A DNA stretch of 5,794 nt from CAWUKV01 sp963923025 (lineage in GTDB: Bacteria > Cyanobacteriota > Cyanobacteriia > Phormidesmidales > Phormidesmidaceae), in contig CAWUKV010000272.1 in assembly GCA_963923025.1 (NCBI GenBank), positions 1 through 5,794 of the forward strand, written 5' to 3'. Positions within the stretch are counted from its first letter, which is position 1. The number at the start of each line of letters is the position of its first letter. The position numbers were made by a program, and so were the translations under genes. Of the stretch, positions 1-5,535 are shown one piece after another. The notes under the pieces were generated by a model. It made no database searches, was not told where the DNA came from, and saw only the letters and a program-made list of their open reading frames with translations.

Positions 1-198
1 ATGCTGCAATCAGCACGGGAACAGCAACAGACTCAGGCTCAAGACCCTGAGGAACTGAGGGAAGCATTAAATCTGACAGACACTCAGTCGGCACAGCTTT
101 CGGTAGTGCGTGATGAGACAGTTACCGAGCTTCAAGAGATTCTGACACCTGAGCAACTTGAAGCAATCATGGAGATGACTGCCTTTAATCAGCTCTAA
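1..198 (+). CDS. C-terminal part of an LTXXQ-motif (Spy/CpxP-like) protein, probably partial
   Basis: The 65 visible residues are Gln/Glu-rich and predicted helical. They carry two LTXXQ-type motifs, LTDTQ at residues 25-29 and LTPEQ at 48-52. This spacing is characteristic of the Spy/CpxP family of small periplasmic stress chaperones and metal sensors. Family members are usually about 130-170 aa with an N-terminal signal peptide. No signal peptide is visible, and the reading frame is open at base 1, so the ATG there is probably an internal Met and the true start lies upstream. The gene runs in the same direction as the exporter genes and ends 127 bp before them. Small LTXXQ proteins often sit near envelope-stress efflux genes, so a link is plausible, but a shared transcript is not shown. 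The family call is fairly secure; any chaperone function is inferred. Confidence 0.65.
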   Translation: MLQSAREQQQTQAQDPEELREALNLTDTQSAQLSVVRDETVTELQEILTPEQLEAIMEMTAFNQL

Positions 199-250
199 AC
201 CCGGTAACCACCACTCATACCCCATTTCACGCGTCACCCATCACCCCATG

Positions 251-287
251 ACTCCTCCTGGCTCAGATTTAGGAGATTGGGAGGAGT
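251..287 (+). terminator. Inverted repeat between the LTXXQ gene and the exporter genes; possible terminator or operator
   Basis: An exact 8-bp inverted repeat pairs ACTCCTCC (251-258) with GGAGGAGT (280-287). Up to three G-U pairs could extend it inward around a loop of roughly 15-21 nt. Only a weak TTCCTGGTATTT tract follows, so it is a poor intrinsic terminator. It lies 38 bp before the adaptor start, so a regulatory role in the leader, or sequestration of a GGAGG-like element, is equally possible. No clear -10/-35 promoter could be assigned in 199-325. Confidence 0.35.
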
Positions 288-325
288 TTCCTGGTATTTA
301 AGCCAGCTTAATCTCAAGTCTTTCC

Positions 326-1675
326 ATGAACGATGATATTCAAGGCAATCTACCAACGGCGGTCACAACTGAGAAATCGTCTCCGACAACACCTATGTCC
401 GCTAAGAAAATAGCCTCTCGTTGGCGTTTGCTCAGAAGGACATTGTTAATCATTCTACTATTACGTCTAGGGGTTGGGGTGGTATCGCGTTTCTCATCTC
501 TGCCAATTGCCAATCGTGATAATAATCAGACTGAATTGTTAGAATCGCTCACTGTTCCAGTAACCCATGAGACTCTAGAAATTCGAGTTGAGGGTAATGG
601 CACCGTTATTTCCAAAGATACCGTAAACCTCAGCCCCAAAACCACCGGTCGCTTGGCAAATCTCTTTGTCCAGCAGGGTGATCGCGTTGAGGCAGGTCAA
701 GTGGTTGCTCAGATGGAAGTCGGAAGCTTGACTGCTGAGCTACAGCAACGAGAGGCACAGCTAGCCCAGTCTGAAGCCGATTACGCGAGAATCCTGGCCG
801 GTAATCGAGAAGAAGATATTCGCCAAGCTGAAGCTCGTCTGGTTGCTGCCCAGTCCCAGGCTGATCTAACAACAACTCGTCTAAAAAGGTTTGAGGGTTT
901 AGCCGAGCAGGGAGCAATCTCCCAAGATGATTTGGATCAGTACGTAAATGAAGCTCAAAGTGCTGTTGCCAACTTTAATGAGGTACAGCAACAGTTTAAG
1001 GCAACCACTGACGGTTCACGTCCTGAAGAAATTGCAGCAGCAGCGGCAAATGTAGCCGCAGCTCAAGCACAAATTGAGGTGATTGAAACGGAGTTGGCAG
1101 AAGCGAAGATCCTTGCACCTTTTGACGGTTATGTTACCCAAACCTACGCCACTATCGGTGCAATCGTAACGCCTACCACGACTGCTTCATCCACGGCTTC
1201 CGCGACTTCCAGCTCAATTTTGGCATTGTCTGCAGGACTAGAAGTCGAAGTCGATATTTTAGAAGCCAATATTGGCCAGATTCAAGTCGGTCAGCCGGTC
1301 GAGATTGTGGCAGAAGCGTTTCCCAATCAAGTCTATACAGGCAGGGTGCAGCGGATCGCGCCAGAGGCCATTATCGAGAATAATATCACCACATTTCAAG
1401 TTGTTGTTGAACTGTTGACAGGAACCGACCAACTACGATCGGGTATGACGATAGATGCCACATTTATTGGCCAGACGTTAACAGACGCTCTGATGGTACC
1501 TACCGTTGCGATCGCCACCCAAGACGGGCAACTCGGCGTGCAGATGCCAGATAGTGAGGGAAATGTAGCCTTTCAACCCGTTACTGTTGGTCTCAGCCAA
1601 GGGGGGAGAACCCAAATTTTGCAAGGTCTAGACGTAGGCGATCGTATCTTCTTAGAACTCCCACCAGAATCATGA
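326..1675 (+). CDS. HlyD/MacA-family efflux periplasmic adaptor subunit
   Basis: This is the membrane-fusion protein of a tripartite exporter, bridging an inner-membrane ABC pump to an outer-membrane channel across the periplasm. The order of the 449 residues fits the family. There is a basic cytoplasmic N-terminus (about 1-37) and one membrane anchor (38-53). The first half of a lipoyl/barrel-sandwich domain follows (about 102-131, with GRLANLFVQQGDRVEAGQVV). A long coiled-coil hairpin spans about 132-260. The returning lipoyl half lies at 261-283 (ILAPFDGYV), then a beta-barrel at about 304-350 and a membrane-proximal domain to the end. The two hairpin arms carry similar segments starting REEDIRQAEA (161) and RPEEIAAAAA (232). 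A Ser/Thr/Ala-rich stretch lies at 283-298. The ATG at 326 has no strong Shine-Dalgarno, but the anchor begins soon after it, so the start is sensible. MacA-like is preferred over DevB because the partner permease is MacB-type. The substrate cannot be read from the sequence. Confidence 0.93.
   Translation: MNDDIQGNLPTAVTTEKSSPTTPMSAKKIASRWRLLRRTLLIILLLRLGVGVVSRFSSLPIANRDNNQTELLESLTVPVTHETLEIRVEGNGTVISKDTVNLSPKTTGRLANLFVQQGDRVEAGQVVAQMEVGSLTAELQQREAQLAQSEADYARILAGNREEDIRQAEARLVAAQSQADLTTTRLKRFEGLAEQGAISQDDLDQYVNEAQSAVANFNEVQQQFKATTDGSRPEEIAAAAANVAAAQAQIEVIETELAEAKILAPFDGYVTQTYATIGAIVTPTTTASSTASATSSSILALSAGLEVEVDILEANIGQIQVGQPVEIVAEAFPNQVYTGRVQRIAPEAIIENNITTFQVVVELLTGTDQLRSGMTIDATFIGQTLTDALMVPTVAIATQDGQLGVQMPDSEGNVAFQPVTVGLSQGGRTQILQGLDVGDRIFLELPPES
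1508..1515. repeat. HIP1 octamer GCGATCGC
   Basis: This is an exact copy of the highly iterated palindrome typical of many cyanobacterial genomes, lying inside the adaptor gene. It supports the taxonomic reading of the window. Confidence 0.8.
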
Positions 1676-1736
1676 CGTTCTAGAGGTTCTGGTCTGTCTC
1701 TGTCTTAAAGCGATGTACTGAAGAAAGGTAAAACTA

Positions 1737-2405
1737 ATGACATCAGCAATGAAAAGCGCCTCATTTCTCGTAGCCATAGTGATTTTGGCTGGCTTCCTCA
1801 TAGGATATCGCCATGGGGCACGAACGCTCTGCATCTCGCGCGAGCCTTCTTTCGATGGCGAAGGCGCTGGCTACGAGTTAGTCAATCTGGCGAACGGCGA
1901 TGTTTGGGCTACACGGAATTGGACCCCCGAGGAATATGCTGCATTTTCACTTCCAGTCTCATGGACCTTGTGGCGCAAGAACGATCCACGGATCGGGTCA
2001 GCCGACCGAGCCCAGTTCCTCCAGTCTCCAGGGTGCGAAGAAGGTCAATATAACTATATGCAGGCCTTTGGCAGAGAATTCGTACAGGTGGTCCAGCTGC
2101 AGGAATTCTCTGACGAAGATCAGGATCTGATTCGAAAAGTAGAACTTGAGAAGTACCATATTTTGCATTACTCCGCAGGCCGTACGGTAAGCATTCTCAG
2201 GAGTCCAACTGGTCAACAATTCATCGGTGTAAGCAGAACTCTGGAACGATCGGCAAATGAACCGATATTACCTGAAGGTTGGACTCTTACAGAGCACCTG
2301 TTAACTTCAGAGCTTCGGGTCGATCTCCTCGAAAATGTCAGCATATTGCGTCTGGATAATGAGGATTCTTACCAGGGACCGCTATCGGACGAGATCAAAT
2401 TATGA
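1737..2405 (+). CDS. Membrane-anchored protein of unknown function inside the exporter operon
   Basis: I do not recognise this 222-aa protein. It starts with a short basic segment and one hydrophobic stretch (about residues 9-24), which could be a signal anchor or uncleaved signal peptide. The roughly 195 residues after it are hydrophilic, with mixed alpha/beta character, and are probably periplasmic. Only two cysteines are present, C32 and C100, which could form a disulfide outside the cytoplasm. The C-terminal half includes the segments LPEGWTLTEHLL (178-189) and DSYQGP (210-215). The start is supported by AAAGG ending at 1728, 8 nt before the ATG; a second in-frame ATG at 1749 is possible. 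The gene begins 61 bp after the adaptor and its stop overlaps the permease start in an ATGA (2402-2405), suggesting translational coupling. Its position implies a role with the exporter, such as an accessory or cargo-binding subunit, but that is inference. Confidence 0.85.
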   Translation: MTSAMKSASFLVAIVILAGFLIGYRHGARTLCISREPSFDGEGAGYELVNLANGDVWATRNWTPEEYAAFSLPVSWTLWRKNDPRIGSADRAQFLQSPGCEEGQYNYMQAFGREFVQVVQLQEFSDEDQDLIRKVELEKYHILHYSAGRTVSILRSPTGQQFIGVSRTLERSANEPILPEGWTLTEHLLTSELRVDLLENVSILRLDNEDSYQGPLSDEIKL

Positions 2406-3646
2406 GCGGCCAGATAGTGGGATTGAACGTCCTCGAAAATGCCAAGATGGCCTTTAAAACTCTGGCAGCCAATAAACTGCAAAGCAGCCTCACCATGTTA
2501 GGGATTGTCATTGGCAACGCATCCGTCATTGCCATGGTGGCGGCAGGGGAAGCCGCACAAGGATTTGTTACGGCACAATTTGAATCATTAGGAACCAACC
2601 TTTTGTTTATTACGCCCGGTGATGCCCAACGAGGTCCTCTTGCTGGCACTGCCCAGGCAGATACGCTGACTCTATCGGATGCTGAGGCTATTACCCAAGA
2701 AGTGTCAGCAGTGAGTGCAGTGGCACCTCAGAAAAATACGCGCTTACGTATTACACAGGGAGCAGCCGAGACTCAGGCCAACATTGCGGGAACAACCCCA
2801 AGCTACCCGGTAGTTCGGGAAATTCGGATGACGCAGGGACAATTCTTTAATCCGATTGATCTCCAAACTAGTTCAAGGGTTGCCGTTCTAGGGAGTGAAA
2901 CCGCTCGTACCTTGTTTGGTAATCAAGATCCGATCGGACGTAAGATTCGCATTAGTAATCTGAGTTTTACGGTCAGCGGCGTTGTAGAAGAGCGTGGTTC
3001 CTCATTTGGTCAAAATCAGGATGAGCTAGTCTACATTCCGATCAATGTGATGGCGCGTCAGCTCATCGGGCAAGAGACTGGCAAGATCAGTCCCACTGTG
3101 CAGGTCATTTCAGTCTCTCTAGAAAGCCCGGACACAACCAATGCAGCTATATACCAAATCAGAAATTTGTTGCGGCTTCGCCATAATATTTTGCAAGGGG
3201 AAGACGATTTTGCCGTGCAAAGTCAGCAGGAGTTGCTAGAAAGGTCTAGCAGCATTACGGACATTTTGGTTCTCGTTCTGGGCTTTACCGCTGGTATCTC
3301 CTTGTTGGTGGGAGGGATTGGCATTATGAATATCATGCTGGTTTCGGTGACGGAACGTACCGGTGAAATTGGCCTCCGTAAGGCGATCGGGGCGACTGGA
3401 GCAGACATTCTAGCCCAGTTCACGATTGAAGCTGTCATCCTAGCAGCAACGGGCGGTGTGATTGGTATCGTTTTGGGGTTGGTTGGGGTGGTAGGCCTAG
3501 CCTTATTCAGCCCCCTGGAAGCTGTATTTAGTCTATCTGCCGTGATTGTTTCATTTACCGTATCAGGCAGCATTGGCCTGATCTTCGGCATTATGCCTGC
3601 CCAAAGAGCTGCTAATCTCGACCCTATTGTGGCGCTGCGTAGTTAG
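2402..3646 (+). CDS. MacB-type ABC transporter permease (FtsX-like domain)
   Basis: This is the inner-membrane subunit of a MacB/LolCDE-type (type VII) ABC system, which transmits ATP-driven movement to the periplasmic side rather than forming a classical channel. The 414 residues show the expected layout. TM1 is at about 30-50, in the conserved context LTMLGIVIGNASVIAMV. A large periplasmic MacB core domain spans about 51-282. Three C-terminal helices lie at about 287-312, 340-370 and 378-400. The cytoplasmic loop with VTERTGEIGLRKAIGA (316-331) is the family's coupling segment, and PAQRAANLDPIVALR (399-413) is the usual C-terminus. Escherichia coli MacB has the ATPase fused at the N-terminus; here it is a separate downstream gene. 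The start overlaps the previous stop by 4 bp. DevC (heterocyst glycolipid export) was considered, but the N-terminal and core motifs match MacB better. Confidence 0.94.
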   Translation: MSGQIVGLNVLENAKMAFKTLAANKLQSSLTMLGIVIGNASVIAMVAAGEAAQGFVTAQFESLGTNLLFITPGDAQRGPLAGTAQADTLTLSDAEAITQEVSAVSAVAPQKNTRLRITQGAAETQANIAGTTPSYPVVREIRMTQGQFFNPIDLQTSSRVAVLGSETARTLFGNQDPIGRKIRISNLSFTVSGVVEERGSSFGQNQDELVYIPINVMARQLIGQETGKISPTVQVISVSLESPDTTNAAIYQIRNLLRLRHNILQGEDDFAVQSQQELLERSSSITDILVLVLGFTAGISLLVGGIGIMNIMLVSVTERTGEIGLRKAIGATGADILAQFTIEAVILAATGGVIGIVLGLVGVVGLALFSPLEAVFSLSAVIVSFTVSGSIGLIFGIMPAQRAANLDPIVALRS

Positions 3647-3654
3647 GACAACTC

Positions 3655-4371
3655 ATGAGCCATCTTATTAAACTCCAAAACATCTCTAAAACTTATGGTG
3701 TAGGCGATCTCCAGGTCTATGCCTTGAAGTCTGTCAGTCTGACTATTGAGACAGGAGAATATTGTGCCATTATGGGGCCTTCTGGTTCGGGAAAGTCAAC
3801 GATGATGAATATGATTGGTTGTCTCGATTGCCCCACCCAGGGGGACTACTGCTTAGATGGTGCCGAGATTTCACACTTAGATGCTAGACAGTTGGCCAGC
3901 ATCCGCAATCGTAAGATTGGTTTTATTTTTCAACAGTTTCATTTACTACACCAACTGACAGCCGTGGAAAATGTTGTTCTTCCGATGATCTATGCTGGGG
4001 TATCTGCTGGGGAACGAGAGTCACGGGCTATTACAGCACTACAGCGGGTTGGTTTGGGAGACAGACTAGCTAATAGACCTAATCAACTCTCTGGTGGTCA
4101 ACAACAGCGAGTCGCGATCGCCCGTGCCATCGTCAACCAACCCAAATTACTTCTGGCCGATGAACCAACCGGAGCCCTAGACTCCCAGATGAGTCAGGAA
4201 ATTATGGATATTTTTGCAGAGTTGAACAAGCAGGGAATGACTCTGGTGATGGTTACTCACGATCCGGAAGTCGCCCAGCGCTGCCGACGTACAATTACCT
4301 TTCGGGATGGGAGTGTTTTGCATGACTCGCTCGATCAGACATCTGATTGTGTTGAAACAAGCGTGACATGA
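3655..4371 (+). CDS. MacB/LolD-type ABC transporter ATP-binding protein
   Basis: This cytoplasmic nucleotide-binding subunit hydrolyses ATP to drive the adjacent permease. All the key motifs are intact in 238 residues: Walker A GPSGSGKST (41-49), Q-loop in IFQQF (91-95), signature LSGGQQQR (145-152), Walker B LLLADE (165-170) with the catalytic Glu at 170, D-loop ALDS (174-177), and the switch His in THD (H202). The EPTGALDS block is typical of the MacB/LolD/FtsE group. The length is normal, with a short hydrophilic tail of about 15 residues after the core. The ATG lies 8 bp after the permease stop, and AGGA overlapping that stop (3645-3648) gives a reasonable ribosome binding site 6 nt from the start. 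It is the last gene of the cluster and is followed by a short hairpin. Confidence 0.95.
   Translation: MSHLIKLQNISKTYGVGDLQVYALKSVSLTIETGEYCAIMGPSGSGKSTMMNMIGCLDCPTQGDYCLDGAEISHLDARQLASIRNRKIGFIFQQFHLLHQLTAVENVVLPMIYAGVSAGERESRAITALQRVGLGDRLANRPNQLSGGQQQRVAIARAIVNQPKLLLADEPTGALDSQMSQEIMDIFAELNKQGMTLVMVTHDPEVAQRCRRTITFRDGSVLHDSLDQTSDCVETSVT
4114..4121. repeat. HIP1 octamer GCGATCGC
   Basis: This is the second exact HIP1 palindrome. It lies in the ATPase gene and overlaps the codons just after the signature motif. Confidence 0.8.
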
Positions 4372-4374
4372 CTG

Positions 4375-4392
4375 GAACGAAAGCGTTCTTTT
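4375..4392 (+). terminator. Short hairpin with T-run after the exporter operon
   Basis: GAACG (4375-4379) and CGTTC (4384-4388) form a perfect 5-bp stem around an AAAG loop, extendable by one G-T pair, and TTTT follows at once (4389-4392). It begins 4 nt after the ATPase stop, the right place for an intrinsic terminator. The stem and T-run are short, so it may be weak. The rest of the gap up to 4525 shows only a small dyad (GATGCT 4430-4435, AGCATC 4448-4453) and no gene. Confidence 0.5.
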
Positions 4393-4525
4393 CTCTGGTT
4401 ATCGGTCTCCACTAGCCAGCTCAAGAGAAGATGCTCAACAATGGATCAGCATCCTACCCACGAGCGATCTCAGATGAGTTGGGTGAGGCCGTCGAGCATG
4501 AAATTTGGTATTGAGAAAGATGTGC

Positions 4526-5005
4526 TCAACTTTGGCTACTGAGTCTTGACACTTTCGTCAGACTAGGACAGCTCACTAGTCCATGTTTGATTGGATTGTA
4601 GTGAACATAATCGAGACAACGCACTAACTCCGCCTCTGTACGAATCGTATGCTCCCAAAAGCGCCGTTGCCAGACATTACTTTCACGATGTTTACGACGG
4701 GATTCGGTAAGGTTGGCTGGCTGGATCTACTTGCCTCGCAGGTCTCGAGTGAACAACACTTTGATCCGTCCAACACGCCTAGAGTAATCCTTGTCATCGT
4801 CAGGCAGTGTCCAAGTGAAATGCACATGGTCGGGCAAAATGGCAGCAGCGACAATTTCGAAGGGGGCCTCGCGCTTTGTCTGCCTCATGACTTGGCGGAG
4901 ACGGTCGATGTTGTGGGGATGCTGAAATATAAGGGCACGGTGATAGGTGACCCAAGTAAGAAAGATGATGCTGCCTGGAATGTAGACGCGACGGTAGTTG
5001 GGCAT
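4526..5005 (-). pseudogene. REP-associated tyrosine transposase (RAYT, Y1/IS200-like), broken by an in-frame amber codon
   Basis: RAYTs are single-copy Y1-transposase relatives that act on REP palindromes. The first 92 codons from the ATG at 5005 match the family: the N-terminus MPNYRRVYIPG, then AAILPDHVHFTWTLP with the metal-binding His pair H60 and H62, then GRIKVLFTR. A TAG at 4729-4727 (codon 93) stops the frame. Without any shift, the same frame continues with ESNVWQRRFWEHTIR and LDYVHYNPIKHGLV. These are the RAYT C-terminal signatures and include the candidate catalytic Tyr (Y133 or Y136). The frame then ends at 4526-4528 after an unfamiliar tail of about 14 residues, where relatives usually continue with a W-x-x-S-S-F-type segment. 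It therefore seems to carry a nonsense mutation and a degraded 3' end. No Shine-Dalgarno is evident. Suppression of the amber codon cannot be excluded. Confidence 0.88.
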
Positions 5006-5009
5006 ACAG

Positions 5010-5079
5010 GTGTAGGGTGTGACCTGTTTAAAGTGCCCGGTGTCAGCATCAGTTTTGGTGGGCGGTGCCCACCCTACAC
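5010..5079. repeat. 10-bp inverted repeat upstream of the RAYT start
   Basis: GTGTAGGGTG (5010-5019) is the exact reverse complement of CACCCTACAC (5070-5079), with 50 bp between. The right arm is the head of a REP-like palindrome. The left arm has the same GTAGGGTG head facing it, but no palindrome follows, so it looks like a decayed oppositely oriented REP. The left arm ends 5 bp from the RAYT ATG. Confidence 0.7.
5048..5077 (-). repeat. REP-like palindrome, copy A
   Basis: On the minus strand this reads GTAG, then stem GGTGGGC, loop ACC, stem GCCCACC, a perfect 7-bp hairpin (5057-5073 on the + strand). A GTAG head before an imperfect or perfect palindrome is a hallmark of REPs mobilised by RAYT proteins. 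It lies 43 bp upstream of the RAYT start and shares its flank ATCAGTTTTGG with copy B. Confidence 0.8.
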
Positions 5080-5080
5080 A

Positions 5081-5179
5081 GGGTTGCTAGCGATTCAGAA
5101 AGAGTCCCAAGCAACTTAGGAGGGGTTGCTAAGCGCTAGAGAAGAGTCCCTAGCGACTCGGGAGGGGTTGCTAGCGGCC
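5081..5179. repeat. 42-bp tandem repeat, about 2.4 copies, between two REP copies
   Basis: Units at 5081-5122 and 5123-5164 are both 42 bp and agree at 29 of 42 positions by direct alignment. A partial third unit covers 5165-5179. Conserved blocks are GGGTTGCTA, AGAGTCCC and a GGAG end. Each unit can fold on itself: GTTGCT pairs with AGCAAC in unit 1 (5083-5088 with 5110-5115), and GTTGCTA with TAGCGAC in unit 2 (5125-5131 with 5151-5157, one G-U). The divergence and lack of unique spacers rule out a CRISPR array. Confidence 0.8.
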
Positions 5180-5185
5180 TTTTTT
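5148..5185 (+). terminator. Hairpin plus T-run at the end of the tandem repeat
   Basis: TAGCGAC (5151-5157) can pair with GTTGCTA (5167-5173), extended by C5150-G5174, and six T residues follow at 5180-5185. This resembles a + strand intrinsic terminator, but no + strand gene lies just upstream, so it may simply reflect repeat structure. Confidence 0.3.
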
Positions 5186-5187
5186 AG

Positions 5188-5215
5188 ATCAGTTTTGGGG
5201 CAGTGCCCACCCTAC
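5188..5215 (-). repeat. REP-like palindrome, copy B (degenerate)
   Basis: This is a second direct copy of the REP-like element. It shares ATCAGTTTTGG at one end and GTGCCCACCCTAC at the other with copy A, but is 2 bp shorter in the middle. The hairpin is reduced to GGGCA (5198-5202) and TGCCC (5204-5208). On the minus strand it begins with GTAGGGTGGGCACTGCCC. It sits 5 bp beyond the stop of the 90-aa gene, where it could also act as a 3' stem for that transcript. Confidence 0.75.
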
Positions 5216-5220
5216 GCTTG

Positions 5221-5493
5221 CTAGCGGCGAAGAATGGCTTCTAGGGCAGAGATCGCAGCAGGGGACGTATCGTCTGTAGAAAACCGAACTTCCTGTGCCT
5301 TTCGCGGCTGATTCAGGCGTCTAGAAACCTTCTTCCAAACAATAAACGGTGCCGTTACCGGCCACAGCAGCGCTGTCACCACGATAAAGAACCAATCAAA
5401 CGGACGATTCTTCGGCGTACCCGCATCTTGTAAAAAGGCGCTGAGGGCGACAACGAACACAATGCTAGCCGGGATGCCGTAGTAAACGAGCAT
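5221..5493 (-). CDS. Small two-helix membrane protein of unknown function
   Basis: This 90-aa product has two predicted membrane helices, about residues 4-22 and 33-53. They are joined by a short polar loop with GTPKNRPFDW and followed by a basic stretch (WKKVSRRLNQPRK, 53-65) and a hydrophilic tail. The positive-inside rule places the tail in the cytoplasm. I recognise no functional family; it looks like one of the many small conserved membrane proteins of cyanobacteria. The ATG at 5493 begins the only sensible hydrophobic N-terminus, though the upstream AGG, about 7 nt from the start, is a weak ribosome binding site. The gene lies 42 bp downstream of the next minus-strand gene and may be cotranscribed with it. 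Its final codons and TAG stop lie in TTGCTAGCGGC, a motif also found in the neighbouring tandem repeat. Confidence 0.72.
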   Translation of the reverse strand: MLVYYGIPASIVFVVALSAFLQDAGTPKNRPFDWFFIVVTALLWPVTAPFIVWKKVSRRLNQPRKAQEVRFSTDDTSPAAISALEAILRR

Positions 5494-5535
5494 GGGAAAT
5501 ACCTAGAACACGCTGATGGGAGAGTCTACCGTCTG

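Noticed and set aside
3223..3591. A 122-codon minus-strand frame
   Set aside because: It lies wholly within the permease gene on the opposite strand and reflects the codon pattern of its membrane helices.
326..4371. DevBCA heterocyst glycolipid exporter
   Set aside because: The permease N-terminus and periplasmic core carry MacB-type motifs, and the operon has an extra gene between adaptor and permease. A DevBCA identity is not supported by sequence alone.
4624..4854. A 76-codon minus-strand frame suggesting a frameshifted second half of the RAYT
   Set aside because: The RAYT C-terminal motifs lie in the same frame as its N-terminal part, after an amber codon. This frame is a shadow and no frameshift is needed.
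4649..5119. A 156-codon open frame on the + strand
   Set aside because: It runs antisense to the RAYT remnant, whose family motifs are clear on the minus strand, and its own product shows no domain or ribosome binding site.
5081..5179. Possible CRISPR array
   Set aside because: The units are contiguous, diverged by about 30 percent and have no unique spacers; no cas gene is present.
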